Assembly (NCBI RefSeq): GCF_016807805.1
Contig: NZ_CP063362.1
Span: 2,832,501-2,896,500 of the forward strand
Reading direction: 5' to 3'
DNA from: Xanthobacter dioxanivorans
Lineage (GTDB): Bacteria > Pseudomonadota > Alphaproteobacteria > Rhizobiales > Xanthobacteraceae
DNA length: 64,000 bases
Below the pieces are notes generated by a model, which made no database searches, was not told where the DNA came from, and saw nothing but the letters and a program-made list of their open reading frames with translations. Below are positions 41,415 through 51,639 of the stretch, in pieces. Every line of letters begins with the position of its first letter. Position 1 is the stretch's first letter. A program made the position numbers and the translations under genes.

Positions 41415-44400
41415 ATGGCCCTTAAGCCGGTTTCGCTCGACGACAAATACGACCTGTCCCAGGAGCGCGTCTTCGTCTCCGGCACGCAGGCCCTTGTGCG
41501 CCTCGCCTTGATGCAGAAGGAGCGCGACCGCCGCGCCGGCCTCAATACCGCAGGCTATGTGACCGGCTATCGCGGCTCGCCGCTGGGCGGGCTCGACCAG
41601 CAGTTCCTGCGCGCCGAGAAACTGCTCAAGGCCAACGACATCAAGTTCATGTCCGGCCTGAACGAGGATCTCGCCGCCACCGCGCTCTGGGGCTCGCAGC
41701 AGGCGGAACTCAGGGGCGAAGGCAAGTTCGACGGCGTGTTCGGCCTCTGGTACGGCAAGGGGCCAGGCGTGGACCGTTCCGGTGACGTGTTCCGCCACGC
41801 CAACAATGCCGGCACCTCCAAGCACGGCGGCGTGCTGGCCCTGATGGGCGACGACCACACCTGCGAAAGCTCCACCACCGCCCACCAGAGCGAGTTTCAT
41901 TTCGTCGACGTGATGATCCCCGTGCTGAACCCCGCGGGGGCGCAGGAGATCATCGACTACGGGCTCTACGGCTGGGCCCTGTCGCGCTTCTCCGGCGCAT
42001 GGGTCGGCCTCAAGGCGGTGAAGGACACCATCGAGTCGACCGGCATCGTCGACGGCCGCCTCGACCGGGTGCGCATCGAGCCGGCGCTGGGCTTCCAGAT
42101 GCCGCCGGGCGGCCTCAACATCCGCCTCGGCGACACGCCGCTGGCGCAGGAGGAGCGGCTGCAGGAGTTCAAGCGCGACGCGGTGCTCCACTTCCTGCGC
42201 GCCAATCGGCTTAATCGGTTCATCACCTCCGGCGGCGCGCGCCCGCGCATCGGCATCGCCACCGTGGGCAAGTCCTATCTCGACGTGCGCCTAGCGCTGG
42301 ACGAGCTGGGCATCGACGAGGTGCGGGCCAATGATCTTGGCCTGCGCATCTGGAAGGTCGCCTGCCCGTGGCCGCTGGAGACGCAGGGCCTCATGGAGTT
42401 CGCCCGCGGCCTCGACCTGATCATGGTGGTGGAGGAGAAGCGCTCCCTCATCGAGGTGCAGGTGCGCGAGGAGCTGTACGGCACCGCCAACCAGCCGGTC
42501 TGCATCGGCAAGAAGGACGAAGAGGGCCGCTGGCTGTTCCCGGTGAAGGGGGCGCTCGACCCCAACGACATCGCCATCCAGCTCGGCAAGCGCCTGCTCG
42601 CCTACGGCCACATCCCGGACATCGCCGCCCGCGTCGCCGAGCTGGAGGAGGCGCAGCGGGTGCTCGCCGCCACCTCGGACGTGGCGACGCGCATCCCCTA
42701 TTTCTGCTCCGGTTGCCCGCACAATTCCTCCACCAAGGTGCCCGAGGGCATGCGCGCCTATGCCGGCATCGGCTGCCACTACATGGTGCAGTGGATGGAC
42801 CGGGAGACCACCGGCTTCACCCAGATGGGTGGCGAGGGCGCCAACTGGATCGGGGAATCCTCCTTCTCCAAGCGCCCCCACGTGTTCCAGAATCTGGGCG
42901 ACGGCACCTACAACCACTCGGGCTATCTTGCCCTGCGCGCGTCCTGCGCGGCCAAGGTGAACGTCACCTACAAGATCCTGTTCAACGACGCGGTGGCCAT
43001 GACCGGCGGCCAGAAGCACGACGGCGACCTCACCGTGCCGGTCATCGCCCGGCAGGTGGCGGCGGAGGGCGTCGAGCGGGTGGTGGTGGTCACCGACGAG
43101 CCCGACAAGTATGCGCCGAACACGCACTGGCCGGCGGGCCTCACCATCCACCACCGCGACGAGCTGGAAGCCGTGCAGCGGGAGCTGGCGGCGATCCCCG
43201 GCGTCACCGTGCTCATCTACGACCAGACCTGCGCCTCCGAAAAGAGGCGGCGCAGGAAGCGCGGCCAGTTCCCGGATCCGGACAAGCGGGTGCTCATCAA
43301 CGAGCGGGTCTGCGAAGGCTGCGGCGACTGCGGGGTGAAGTCCAACTGCGTCTCCGTGCAGCCGCTGGAGACCGAGTGGGGCCGCAAGCGGGAGATTGAC
43401 CAGTCGTCCTGCAACAAGGACTTCTCCTGCGTGAATGGCTTCTGCCCGTCCTTCGTCACCGTGAAGGGCGCCAAGCCGAAGAAGAGCGCGGGCGCTGCAT
43501 CCGGCGCGCAGGACTGGCCGGAGCTGCCCGAGCCGGCGCACCCAGAGATCGACGGCACCTACGGCATCATCGCCACCGGCGTGGGCGGCACCGGCGTCGT
43601 CACCATCGGCGCCATCCTCGGCATGGCGGCACACCTGGAGGGCAAGGCCTGCGGCATGATCGACATGGCCGGCCTCGCCCAGAAGGGCGGCGCCGTCTAC
43701 AGCCACATCCGCCTCGCCCATGACCCGGCCGACATCACCGCCATCCGCGTGCCGGCGCGCGGCGCCGACGTGGTGCTGGGCGGCGACCTGGTGGTGGCCG
43801 GCACCAAGAAGGTGCTGGCGGCGGTGAAGCCGGGCAAGACCATCGTGGTGGTGAACACCCACGAGGTGCTGCCCGGCGACTTCACCCGCAACGCCGACTA
43901 TTCGCTGCCCACCGAGCGCATCAAGCGCACCATCCGCGATCTCGCCGGCGGCGAGATGACCCACTTCATCGAGGCGAGCCGCCTCGCCTTGGCGCTGTTC
44001 GGCAATGCGCTGGCGCAGAACATCTTCATGGTGGGCTACGCCTACCAGTTCGGCGCCCTGCCCCTGTCGGCCGAGGCCATCGAGAAGGCCATCGAGCTCA
44101 ACGGCGAGGCGGTCGCCATGAACAAGGCCGCCTTCCTGTGGGGCCGCCGCGCCGCCCATGACCCGGCGGCGGTGGCGAAGATGGCCGCGCCGCAGGGCGA
44201 GGCGCAGAGCGACGCCCGCCGCCTGTCCGAGACCCTGGACGAGGTCATCGCCCGGCGGGTGAAGGAGCTGACCCTCTACCAGAACGCGGCCTATGCCGCC
44301 CGCTACAAGGCGCTGGTGGACAAGGTGCGCGCCGCAGAAGGGGCGAAGGCGCCTGGCCGTGGCGGACTGGCCGAGGCGGTGGCGAAGAACCTGTTCAAGC

Positions 44401-44894
44401 TGATGGCCACCAAGGACGAATACGAGGTGGCGCGGCTCTACGCCGATGGCGCTTTCGTCGCCCAGGCCCGGGCCGCCTTCGACGGCGACCTGACGTTCGA
44501 GTTCCACCTCGCCCCGCCGCTGCTGGCGCGCAAGGACCCCATCACCGGCGAGCCGAAGAAGATGACGCTTGGGCCGTGGATGATGCGCGGCTTCGGCCTG
44601 CTGGCGAAGCTGAAGGGCCTGCGCGGCACCCCGTTCGATGTGTTCGGCTACACGGCGGAACGCAAGACCGAGCGGGCGCTGATCGGCCAATACGAGCGCA
44701 CGGTGGAGGAACTGGTCGCGCGCCTCGACGGCTCGAACCATGCGCTGGCGGTGGCCATCGCCTCGATCCCGGAGAAGATCCGCGGCTTCGGACACGTGAA
44801 GGCGCGGCACCTTCAGGCGGCGAAGGCGGAGGAGGCGGCGCTCCTCGCGCGCTTGCGCGCACCGCCGGAGGCGCCTGCGGTGGCGGCGGAGTAG
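41415..44894 (+). CDS. Indolepyruvate:ferredoxin oxidoreductase, fused subunits
   Basis: A 1159-residue single-chain 2-oxoacid:ferredoxin oxidoreductase. The N-terminal half carries the pyrimidine/TPP regions (NTAGYVTGYRGSPLGG; FNDAVAMTGGQKHDGD). A 4Fe-4S segment, CEGCGDCGVKSNC, lies near residue 633, and a gamma domain with GVGGTGVVTIGAILG lies near 722. This length and order match the aerobic alphaproteobacterial enzymes that decarboxylate indolepyruvate or branched/aryl pyruvates, giving acyl-CoA and reduced ferredoxin in the cytosol. A 12-bp inverted repeat lies in its upstream region. It is transcribed alone. Confidence 0.94.
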   Translation: MALKPVSLDDKYDLSQERVFVSGTQALVRLALMQKERDRRAGLNTAGYVTGYRGSPLGGLDQQFLRAEKLLKANDIKFMSGLNEDLAATALWGSQQAELRGEGKFDGVFGLWYGKGPGVDRSGDVFRHANNAGTSKHGGVLALMGDDHTCESSTTAHQSEFHFVDVMIPVLNPAGAQEIIDYGLYGWALSRFSGAWVGLKAVKDTIESTGIVDGRLDRVRIEPALGFQMPPGGLNIRLGDTPLAQEERLQEFKRDAVLHFLRANRLNRFITSGGARPRIGIATVGKSYLDVRLALDELGIDEVRANDLGLRIWKVACPWPLETQGLMEFARGLDLIMVVEEKRSLIEVQVREELYGTANQPVCIGKKDEEGRWLFPVKGALDPNDIAIQLGKRLLAYGHIPDIAARVAELEEAQRVLAATSDVATRIPYFCSGCPHNSSTKVPEGMRAYAGIGCHYMVQWMDRETTGFTQMGGEGANWIGESSFSKRPHVFQNLGDGTYNHSGYLALRASCAAKVNVTYKILFNDAVAMTGGQKHDGDLTVPVIARQVAAEGVERVVVVTDEPDKYAPNTHWPAGLTIHHRDELEAVQRELAAIPGVTVLIYDQTCASEKRRRRKRGQFPDPDKRVLINERVCEGCGDCGVKSNCVSVQPLETEWGRKREIDQSSCNKDFSCVNGFCPSFVTVKGAKPKKSAGAASGAQDWPELPEPAHPEIDGTYGIIATGVGGTGVVTIGAILGMAAHLEGKACGMIDMAGLAQKGGAVYSHIRLAHDPADITAIRVPARGADVVLGGDLVVAGTKKVLAAVKPGKTIVVVNTHEVLPGDFTRNADYSLPTERIKRTIRDLAGGEMTHFIEASRLALALFGNALAQNIFMVGYAYQFGALPLSAEAIEKAIELNGEAVAMNKAAFLWGRRAAHDPAAVAKMAAPQGEAQSDARRLSETLDEVIARRVKELTLYQNAAYAARYKALVDKVRAAEGAKAPGRGGLAEAVAKNLFKLMATKDEYEVARLYADGAFVAQARAAFDGDLTFEFHLAPPLLARKDPITGEPKKMTLGPWMMRGFGLLAKLKGLRGTPFDVFGYTAERKTERALIGQYERTVEELVARLDGSNHALAVAIASIPEKIRGFGHVKARHLQAAKAEEAALLARLRAPPEAPAVAAE

Positions 44895-45008
44895 GGGCAT
44901 CCTCCCTTGCCCGTTGCGAGGGGGTCATCTCCTCATCCCTCCCTCTCTCGCCGGGGGAGAAGGGAGCCGGCGCCTGCTGTGTCCGCTACCTTGAGCCACA
45001 CCGGTGCC

Positions 45009-45111
45009 ATGCCCCGGCTCATCCGGGGCATCCATTCCTCCGAAGCTGCGGTGAGCGGCGCCCAAACGCCGGCCCGGCGGCACCGTGGATCCCCCGGACG
45101 AGCCGGGGGAT
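45009..45111. repeat. Pair of inverted REP-like palindromes
   Basis: Unit 1: ATGCCCCGG (45009-45017), 5-base loop, CCGGGGCAT (45023-45031). Unit 2: ATCCCCCGG (45089-45097), 5-base loop, CCGGGGGAT (45103-45111). The second unit with its flank is close to the reverse complement of the first, so the two form a mirrored pair. This resembles the short intergenic palindromes scattered through Hyphomicrobiales genomes. It lies between convergent genes and may also terminate transcription from both sides. Confidence 0.65.
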
Positions 45112-45160
45112 GACGATTGCGAAGGGGTGGAGCGGCGCGCGATGAGCCGGGGTGCTCCCC

Positions 45161-46102
45161 TCAGCTCTCCTCGTGCTTCGGCTTCTCCGCGGCGCGGCGG
45201 CCGAAGTCGGGGGCGGCGGTTTCCTGGCCCTGCTCGATGATGGAGCGGCGGATGGCCCGCGTACGGGTGAAGTGGTCGAACAGCGCATCGCCGTCGCCAT
45301 AGCGGATGGCGCGCTGGAGGGCGGTCAGATCCTCGGTGAAGCGCCCCAGCATCTCCAGTACCGCCTCGCGGTTGGTGAGGAACACGTCGCGCCACATGGT
45401 GGGGTCGGACGAGGCGATGCGGGTGAAGTCGCGGAAGCCGCCGGCGGAGAACTTGATCACCTCGGAGGCGAGAGTCTCCTCCAGCTGCGCCGCCGTGCCG
45501 ACGATGTTGTAGGCGATGAGGTGCGGCACATGGCTGGTGATGGCGAGCACCAGATCGTGGTGCTGGGCGCTCATGGTCTCCACGTTCGCCCCGGCCGCGC
45601 GCCACAGCGCGACGATGCGCGCCACCGCGGCGGGATCGGCCCCCTCGGGCGGGGTGACGATGCACCAGCGGTTCTCGAACAGGGCGGCGAAGCCCGCATC
45701 GGGGCCGGAAAATTCCGTTCCCGCCACCGGATGGGCCGGCACCAGATGGGCGTGGGCGGGCACGAAGGGCGCCATGGCGTCCACCACCGAGGCCTTCACC
45801 GAGCCCACGTCGGAGAGGATGGCGCCCGGCTTCAACACCGGCCCCACCTCCGCCGCCACCGCGCCGGAGGCGCCCACGGGCACGCAGGCGATGACGATGT
45901 CCGCATCCTGCGCCGCCTCGGCCGCGCTTTGGGTCACCGCGTCGGCGAAGCCCAGCGCGCGCACCCGCTCGCGCACGCCGGGGTCGGCGTCGGCCACCAC
46001 GATGGTGCCGGCGAGATGCTTCTCCCGCGCCGCCCGCGCCAGGGACGAGCCGATGAGCCCCGCCCCGATGATGGCGAGGCGGGGCACCAGCGGACGGATC
46101 AC
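45161..46102 (-). CDS. tyrC: Prephenate/arogenate (cyclohexadienyl) dehydrogenase
   Basis: A 313-residue TyrA-type dehydrogenase without a chorismate mutase domain. NAD-binding [12 protein letters not shown] lies near residue 13, then [13 protein letters not shown] and [20 protein letters not shown], all conserved in prephenate dehydrogenases. It converts prephenate to 4-hydroxyphenylpyruvate or arogenate to tyrosine in the cytosol. The GTG start overlaps the hisC stop by 4 bases (GTGA), which decides the start and shows coupling with the aminotransferase. Confidence 0.93.
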   Translation of the reverse strand: MIRPLVPRLAIIGAGLIGSSLARAAREKHLAGTIVVADADPGVRERVRALGFADAVTQSAAEAAQDADIVIACVPVGASGAVAAEVGPVLKPGAILSDVGSVKASVVDAMAPFVPAHAHLVPAHPVAGTEFSGPDAGFAALFENRWCIVTPPEGADPAAVARIVALWRAAGANVETMSAQHHDLVLAITSHVPHLIAYNIVGTAAQLEETLASEVIKFSAGGFRDFTRIASSDPTMWRDVFLTNREAVLEMLGRFTEDLTALQRAIRYGDGDALFDHFTRTRAIRRSIIEQGQETAAPDFGRRAAEKPKHEES

Positions 46103-47241
46103 TTGGGCTGCGCCTTGTCGCCCGCCATGAAGTCGGCGAGGGCGGCGACCACCAGGCGATTGGCCTCTTCCGTGCCCACGGTCATGCGCAGGGCGCCCGG
46201 CAGGCCGTAGGACGCCACCTGGCGCAGCACGAGGCCGCGGCGGGTGAGGAAGGCGTCGGCGTCCTTCGCCGTGCGGCCGGGCGTGTCGGGGAAATGGATG
46301 AGCACGAAGTTGGCGACGGACGGCGTCACCTTCAGCCCCAGCGCCTCGATCTGTCCGGTGAGCCAGGGCAGCCATTGGTCGTTGTGCGCCACCGACTTGT
46401 CCACGTGGGCGCTATCGGCGATGGCGGCGGCGCCGGCAAGCAGCGCCGGGGTGTTCATGTTGAACGGGCCGCGCACCCGGTTCATGGCGTCGATGACGTG
46501 GGCCGGTCCCACCGCCCAGCCGATGCGCAGCGCGGCGAGGCCGTGGATCTTGGAGAAGGTGCGCGTCATCAGCACGTTCTCGGCGGTGAGCGCCAGCTCG
46601 AGGCCGGTCTCGTAGTCGTTGCGGCGCACATATTCCGAATAGGCCGCGTCCAGCACCAGCAGCACGGTGGCGGGCAGGCCGGCGTGCAGGCGCCGCACCT
46701 CGTCGAAGGGCAGGTAGGTGCCGGTGGGGTTGTTCGGATTGGCGAGGAAGACGAGGCGCGTGCGCGGGGTCACCAGCGCCAGCATGGCATCCACGTCGGC
46801 GGTCAGGTCCCGCTCCTTCGCCACCACCGGAGTGCCGCCGGCGGCGAGCGTCGCGATCTTGTAGACGAGGAAGCCGTGCTCGCTGAACAGCACCTCGTCG
46901 CCGGGCCCCACATAGGTATGGGCCGCCAGATTGAGGATCTCGTCGGAGCCGGCGCCGCAGATGATGCGTGCGGGGTCGAGACCATAGGCCTTGGCGATGG
47001 CCTCGCGCAGCACGGTGGCGGCGCCGTCCGGATATTCCTCCAGCTTGCGCCCCGCCTCGGTGAAGGCGGCGACCGCCTTCTCGCTCGGGCCGAGGGGCGT
47101 CTCGTTGGAGGACAGCTTGAAGACCTTTTCCACTCCCGGGGCGTGGCTCTTGCCGGGCACATAGGCCTCGATGGCGAGCACGCCCGGGCGCGGCTCGGGC
47201 CGGCCGGGAGCGGGAACGGGGTCTTTCAGCACGGCGGACAT
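46099..47241 (-). CDS. hisC: Histidinol-phosphate/aromatic aminotransferase
   Basis: A 380-residue PLP-dependent class I/II aminotransferase of the HisC family: [12 protein letters not shown] near residue 42, NPNNPTG near 165, the PLP lysine in [15 protein letters not shown], and NTPALLAGA. Placed between chorismate mutase and tyrC it most likely serves tyrosine/phenylalanine transamination as well as histidine synthesis; this dual role is inference. The upstream in-frame extension overlaps the intergenic region and is not family-like, so I start at the ATG at 47241. Confidence 0.92.
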   Translation of the reverse strand: MSAVLKDPVPAPGRPEPRPGVLAIEAYVPGKSHAPGVEKVFKLSSNETPLGPSEKAVAAFTEAGRKLEEYPDGAATVLREAIAKAYGLDPARIICGAGSDEILNLAAHTYVGPGDEVLFSEHGFLVYKIATLAAGGTPVVAKERDLTADVDAMLALVTPRTRLVFLANPNNPTGTYLPFDEVRRLHAGLPATVLLVLDAAYSEYVRRNDYETGLELALTAENVLMTRTFSKIHGLAALRIGWAVGPAHVIDAMNRVRGPFNMNTPALLAGAAAIADSAHVDKSVAHNDQWLPWLTGQIEALGLKVTPSVANFVLIHFPDTPGRTAKDADAFLTRRGLVLRQVASYGLPGALRMTVGTEEANRLVVAALADFMAGDKAQPK

Positions 47242-47267
47242 GTCAGGTACTCCGGAATCGTAAAAGC

Positions 47268-48134
47268 TCAGGGCCGGCCCGCGGCCCCGTCTTCCCCCAC
47301 CTTGTGAATGGCGGCGTGGCTGCCCACTTCGGCCGCCGCGCGGATGCCGGCGCCGGCTTCCACGAGGGCGGCCGTCACCTCCTCCACCGCGTGCCCGGGG
47401 GGCAGGCAGACAAGAAGAGCGGCGCCGTCGAGGGCCTCGTCCGGCGCCACCACCACCTCGGCGAAGGCGGGTATGGCACGGCCTGCCGCGGCGCTCCATC
47501 CTGTCACGCGCAGCGAATAGACGCGCACCTCGCGCACCGCCGCGTCGTCGATGGGATGGGAGACGACGAAGACGGGCAGGCCCGCCGGATGGTCCGCGCG
47601 CTCCACGAAGGGCAGGCGGGCGATGATCTTCGGCGCGCCCTTGCCCTCCAGCGCCGTCCACCATGGATCGCCGGCGCTGGGGGAGGGGGCGGCGGCGAGC
47701 AGGCCGAGGTCGCCCTTCGAGCCGGCCACGGCGTCGATCACGCCGCGCGCGCCCATGTGCGGAACGAACGGCACGGTGAAGCCGAAGTGGAAGCGGGCAC
47801 TGTCGCGCATGGCCGGCTCGCCCACCGAGAGGTCGGCATGCACGGCGTAGGGCGCCTGCACAAACGTGAAGGTGGCGATGATGACGCGCCAGATGCTCTC
47901 CACCGTGTCGAGCGGGAGGAGCCCGTGATGGCGCTCCACCAGCCGGCGCATCATGTCGGCCTCGCGGGCGGGGCGGAAGGCCGAGCCCACTTCCGCGCCC
48001 GCGTTGCGCTTCACCTGGACGAGGCGGTCGATGATCTCACTGCGCTCCATCAGGAGGCGGTGCATCGCTTCGTCGATGCGGTCGATCTCGGCACGCAGGT
48101 CGGCGAGGGAGAGGGGAGCGTCGTTCTGTGTCAT
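47268..48134 (-). CDS. Chorismate mutase (AroQ) with C-terminal extra domain
   Basis: A 288-residue protein. Residues about 8-95 form an AroQ-type chorismate mutase ([40 protein letters not shown]), and the conserved Arg and Lys of the active site are present. The remainder (about 100-288) has no prephenate dehydratase motif but is a conserved companion domain in Hyphomicrobiales proteins, possibly regulatory. It converts chorismate to prephenate for the tyrC/hisC genes that follow 26 bases downstream. Confidence 0.88.
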   Translation of the reverse strand: MTQNDAPLSLADLRAEIDRIDEAMHRLLMERSEIIDRLVQVKRNAGAEVGSAFRPAREADMMRRLVERHHGLLPLDTVESIWRVIIATFTFVQAPYAVHADLSVGEPAMRDSARFHFGFTVPFVPHMGARGVIDAVAGSKGDLGLLAAAPSPSAGDPWWTALEGKGAPKIIARLPFVERADHPAGLPVFVVSHPIDDAAVREVRVYSLRVTGWSAAAGRAIPAFAEVVVAPDEALDGAALLVCLPPGHAVEEVTAALVEAGAGIRAAAEVGSHAAIHKVGEDGAAGRP

Positions 48135-48163
48135 GGCATTCGCGCGCGGCTGGGTGGGGAGGC

Positions 48164-48691
48164 TTACCGGGAACCGGGCGGAGAATCAAAGGATTGTTGG
48201 CGCGGCGGGATCTCGGCAGCGCCCGGGGTGCCGGCGCGGCGCCCGGCGATGGCCCAGTAGGCGAGGCCGCCGGCGCATCCGGCAATGAAAAGGTCGCCCG
48301 CCACCCGCCACAACAGCCGGTCGCCGAGCATCTCGGCGACGAAGGACAGGAGAACCCACCCCGCCACCGCTCCTGCGCCACCGGCGATGACGTGGGCCAG
48401 CGCGTGGCGCACGCCGTGGCGTTCCGACGCCGCCATCCAGAACAGCGCCGGAAGGAGCCCGAACAGCAGCGCGAAGAGATAGGCGAGGCCGCCGGACGCG
48501 ATGCCGATGAAATAGAGCAGGGCCATGTCGTCGGAAAATCCGAACCGTGGCGCAAGAAGGTCCGTTGCCCCGCCGACGAGAGGCAGGACGCTCACCGTGA
48601 CGAAGGTTCCGGCCACGTAGGCGAGGGCGAGCAGGCCCAGGCGGCGCCGGACGAGCCGTGGCCGCGCGGTCTCGTTCTCGGGGGACGTCAT
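48164..48691 (-). CDS. Membrane protein of unknown function (tandem paralogue A)
   Basis: A 175-residue protein with about four hydrophobic segments. The final pattern GCAGGLAYWAIAGRRAG matches GLAAGLAYWLVAGSTAGFFK in the next upstream gene, so the two are distant paralogues. I do not recognise a family function. The ATG at 48691 overlaps the preceding gene's stop (ATGA), so the pair is coupled. A much longer in-frame upstream extension overlaps that gene and is rejected. Confidence 0.7.
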   Translation of the reverse strand: MTSPENETARPRLVRRRLGLLALAYVAGTFVTVSVLPLVGGATDLLAPRFGFSDDMALLYFIGIASGGLAYLFALLFGLLPALFWMAASERHGVRHALAHVIAGGAGAVAGWVLLSFVAEMLGDRLLWRVAGDLFIAGCAGGLAYWAIAGRRAGTPGAAEIPPRQQSFDSPPGSR

Positions 48692-49227
48692 CGGGGCGGC
48701 GGCAGCGGAGCCGCCGGCCTGTCGCCATCCCCGCGCGACGGGGGCGGCAACTGTCCGGCACGCTCCGCCGGCGACCGCAATATGGGCTTGAAGAAGCCGG
48801 CGGTGGAGCCGGCGACCAGCCAGTAGGCGAGGCCGGCGGCAAGGCCGGCCGCAACGACGTAGAACGGATCTTCGGTCACCGGCGCCGCGTCCGGCCCGCC
48901 GGCGAACAGCTGCGCGCCGATGAGGGCCGAGACGACCCCGTTCGCCGCATGGAACATCCATGAGCGCACGGCGAAGGCTTCCGAGAACAGGATGCCGATG
49001 GCCGCCACCAGCCACATGAGCAGGACCAGCAGCACCAGAACGGCGGCCGCCACCACGATGGCGACCAAGGCGCCCAGCCCCGCCGTCTCGGACCCGGGCG
49101 GAGGCTCGAACAGGGTGCCGATGCGCCATTCGCCGAACAGGATCACCCCGGCCCCCGCGATCACCGCAGCGAGATATCCGAGCGGCACCAGGAGGAAGCG
49201 CAGCAGCAGGCGGGCGAGGTTGTCCAT
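48688..49227 (-). CDS. Membrane protein of unknown function (tandem paralogue B)
   Basis: A 179-residue protein with four predicted membrane segments and a Pro/Gly-rich C-terminus. Its start, MDNLARLLLRF, is identical to that of the next upstream gene, and the patterns ILFSEAFAVRSWMFHAANG and GLAAGLAYWLVAGSTAGFFK match ILYAERFAIRGWQFHMGNG and GLAAGLIYWRIAGSTAGYFR there. No known function. It is probably the product of a recent local duplication. Confidence 0.72.
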   Translation of the reverse strand: MDNLARLLLRFLLVPLGYLAAVIAGAGVILFGEWRIGTLFEPPPGSETAGLGALVAIVVAAAVLVLLVLLMWLVAAIGILFSEAFAVRSWMFHAANGVVSALIGAQLFAGGPDAAPVTEDPFYVVAAGLAAGLAYWLVAGSTAGFFKPILRSPAERAGQLPPPSRGDGDRPAAPLPPPR

Positions 49228-49348
49228 TCAGTTTCCTTGGCTTGGCAGGGGCCTGCCGCCCGAAGGTTACCACGCCGTCCCGGAACAGGAAGATTGCAGC
49301 ATCCTGACCGGGACAGGGTGGAGGTCAGAGCGGCGACGGATCGCTCGG

Positions 49349-49831
49349 TCACGGGACCGGGGGGCTGACCGGCGTGACCGCGGCCGCACGACGGGCCGCC
49401 GACCGGGACATGGGCCGGAAATAGCCGGCCGTCGATCCGGCGATCCGCCAATAGATCAGCCCTGCCGCCAAGCCTGCGACCGAGACCGGCAGCAGGCTTT
49501 GGGCGGAAATGGCAAACCAGCCGGCCACGTGAAGGCCCGCGGCCGTCAGCCAGGCCGAGACGAAGCCATTGCCCATGTGGAATTGCCAGCCGCGGATGGC
49601 GAAGCGCTCTGCGTAGAGAATTCCAACGAACGCGACCAGCCCCACCGCGCTAAGCTGCACCGCGACGACGAGGCTCATGACCGAAACAAAGAAGACCACC
49701 GGCAGGGCCGGGATGTCGGGGGAGCGGGCGTGGCTCACAAAGGCGAGGGCGAGCAGCCCGGCGGCACCGCCGCACACATACCCGAGCGGCACCAGGACGA
49801 ACCGCAGGAGCAGGCGGGCGAGATTGTCCAT
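49349..49831 (-). CDS. Membrane protein of unknown function (tandem paralogue C)
   Basis: A 160-residue protein, four membrane segments, N-terminus MDNLARLLLRF shared with paralogue B. DNA just inside both starts is also nearly identical, supporting recent duplication. The C-terminal GSTAGYFRPMSRSA tail is hydrophilic and likely cytosolic. I know no function for the family. It lies 121 bases upstream of paralogue B and just after the VOC-family gene. Confidence 0.72.
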   Translation of the reverse strand: MDNLARLLLRFVLVPLGYVCGGAAGLLALAFVSHARSPDIPALPVVFFVSVMSLVVAVQLSAVGLVAFVGILYAERFAIRGWQFHMGNGFVSAWLTAAGLHVAGWFAISAQSLLPVSVAGLAAGLIYWRIAGSTAGYFRPMSRSAARRAAAVTPVSPPVP

Positions 49832-49841
49832 GGGTGGGACG

Positions 49842-50225
49842 TCATTCCGGAAGGTGGCAGACGGCCTCGACGTTGTGCCCGTCGGGATCGAACACGAAGG
49901 CCCCATAATAATCGGGGTGGTAGTGGGGGCGCAGGCCCGGCGGGCCGTTGTCGTGCCCGCCGGCCGCTAGGGCGGCGCGGTAGAAGGCGTCCACGCTGGC
50001 GCGGTCCTTCGCGGTGAAGGCGATGTGCATGTGGCCGGTGGCCGTCTGGCCGATGCCGATCCAGAACACCGGCTTGCCGTCGCCGAAGCCCACGTTGGAA
50101 TGGCCGCCCTTGCCGTCTTCCCCCACTTCCATGGCGATGCCGTAGCCGAGCGGTGCGAGCGCGGCGAGGTAGAAGGCGCGCGAACGCGCCACGTCGCGTA
50201 CCGAAATCCCGACATGGTCCAGCAT
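49842..50225 (-). CDS. VOC/glyoxalase superfamily protein
   Basis: A 127-residue single VOC-fold protein with N-terminal MLDHVGISVRDVARSRAFY and C-terminal YYGAFVFDPDGHNVEAVCH, the two halves of a betaalphabeta-beta-beta repeat with His/Glu metal ligands. The family includes glyoxalase I, extradiol dioxygenases and fosfomycin resistance proteins; this short form is usually of unknown substrate. The start at 50225 has no good RBS, but the family always starts here. Confidence 0.85.
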   Translation of the reverse strand: MLDHVGISVRDVARSRAFYLAALAPLGYGIAMEVGEDGKGGHSNVGFGDGKPVFWIGIGQTATGHMHIAFTAKDRASVDAFYRAALAAGGHDNGPPGLRPHYHPDYYGAFVFDPDGHNVEAVCHLPE

Positions 50226-50248
50226 AGGGGCGTCTCCGGAAGCGGGCG

Positions 50249-51478
50249 CTACTCCGCCTGTGCCATCATGGCGCGCAAAGCGAGGCGTTCGCGGGCGGAG
50301 AGCTTCTCGCTCTCGCTCTTGAGCTGGCCGCAGGCCGCGAGGATGTCGCGCCCGCGCGGGGTGCGCACCGGGCTCGCATAGCCGGCGCGGAAGACGATGT
50401 CCGAGAAGCGCTCGATGGTCTCCCAGTCGGAGCACTCGTATTGCGTGCCGGGCCAGGGATTGAAGGGGATGAGGTTGATCTTGGCCGGAACCCCCTCCAG
50501 CAGCTTCACCAGCGCCCTGGCGTCGGCCGGGCTGTCATTCACGCCCTTCAGCATCACATATTCGAAGGTGATGCGCTTGGCGTTGGACGCGGCGGGATAG
50601 GTGCGGCAGGCCTCCATCAACTCCTTGATGGGATACTTCTTGTTGATGGGCACCAGCACGTCGCGCAAATCGTCGCGCACGGCGTGGAGCGAGATGGCGA
50701 GCATGGGGCCCACCTCGGATCCCAGCCGCTCGATCTCCGGCACCACGCCGGAGGTGGAAACGGTGATGCGCCGCCGGCCGAGGCCGAGGCCGTCGCCGTC
50801 CGAGAGGGTCTCGATGGCTTCCTTGACGCTGTCATAGGCATAGAGCGGCTCGCCCATGCCCATGAACACGATGTTGGTGACGAGCCGGTCGCCCTCGGTG
50901 GGCAGGCCCGGCCCTACGGCGCGGTCGCGGCCGGGATAGTCGCCCAGCCGGTCGCGGGCCACCATCACCTGCGCCACGATCTCGGCGGCGGTGAGGTTGC
51001 GCACCAGGCGCTGGGTGCCAGTGTGGCAGAAGGAGCAGTTGAGGGTGCAGCCCACCTGGCTGGAGACGCACAGGGTGCCGCGGTCGCTCTCAGGGATGTA
51101 GACGGTCTCGATGTCGTGGGGACGCTCGCCGGGATGGTCGGCGGGAAAGCGCAGCAGCCACTTGCGCGTGCCGTCCTGCGAGACCTGCTCCATCACGATC
51201 TCCGGCCGCGCCAGCGTATACGCCTCGGCGAGGTGGGCACGCAGGTGCTTGGAGACGTTGGTCATCTCGGAGAAGTCGGTGGCGCCGCGCAGGTAGATCC
51301 AGTGCCAGAGCTGGTTCACCCGCATGCGCCGATCCGATCCGCGCACGCCGATGGCATCGAGCGCGGCGCCGAGCTTCTCCCGGTCGAGGCCGACGAGGGA
51401 AGGCAAAGCGGCGCCCGGCGCCGGCGAGGGAACGAGCGAGGGGGCGGTTTCGGGCTCAGACATCATGGCTTTACACAT
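50249..51478 (-). CDS. rlmN: 23S rRNA (adenine-2503-C2)/tRNA methyltransferase
   Basis: A radical-SAM methyltransferase of 409 residues. The cluster motif [11 protein letters not shown] supplies CxxxCxx[13 protein letters not shown], the conserved catalytic Cys region near the C-terminus ([11 protein letters not shown]) and [12 protein letters not shown] all match RlmN. It methylates C2 of A2503 in 23S rRNA and A37 in some tRNAs. A 16-residue insertion (around [17 protein letters not shown]) is typical of Hyphomicrobiales RlmN. Starts at 51478, 51466 or 51463 are possible; GGGAG precedes the first. Confidence 0.94.
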   Translation of the reverse strand: MCKAMMSEPETAPSLVPSPAPGAALPSLVGLDREKLGAALDAIGVRGSDRRMRVNQLWHWIYLRGATDFSEMTNVSKHLRAHLAEAYTLARPEIVMEQVSQDGTRKWLLRFPADHPGERPHDIETVYIPESDRGTLCVSSQVGCTLNCSFCHTGTQRLVRNLTAAEIVAQVMVARDRLGDYPGRDRAVGPGLPTEGDRLVTNIVFMGMGEPLYAYDSVKEAIETLSDGDGLGLGRRRITVSTSGVVPEIERLGSEVGPMLAISLHAVRDDLRDVLVPINKKYPIKELMEACRTYPAASNAKRITFEYVMLKGVNDSPADARALVKLLEGVPAKINLIPFNPWPGTQYECSDWETIERFSDIVFRAGYASPVRTPRGRDILAACGQLKSESEKLSARERLALRAMMAQAE

Positions 51479-51639
51479 AATGCGTCTGCTCCCGCCTTTC
51501 CACGCCCACTTGCACACGCCGCGGGGCGCAAGCCATGCGGCGCACGCCATGCCGGAGCGGTACAGCTGCCCGGCGCGTGACCGGGCTTCCGGGGCCGCCG
51601 CCGGAGCGCGTCAGTCCGGCCGGAGCAAGCCTGCGGGCG

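Noticed and set aside
42291..44900. An 869-codon minus-strand frame opposite the indolepyruvate oxidoreductase gene
   Set aside because: Low-complexity His/Leu/Arg composition without any family pattern. It is explained by GC bias of the real gene on the plus strand.
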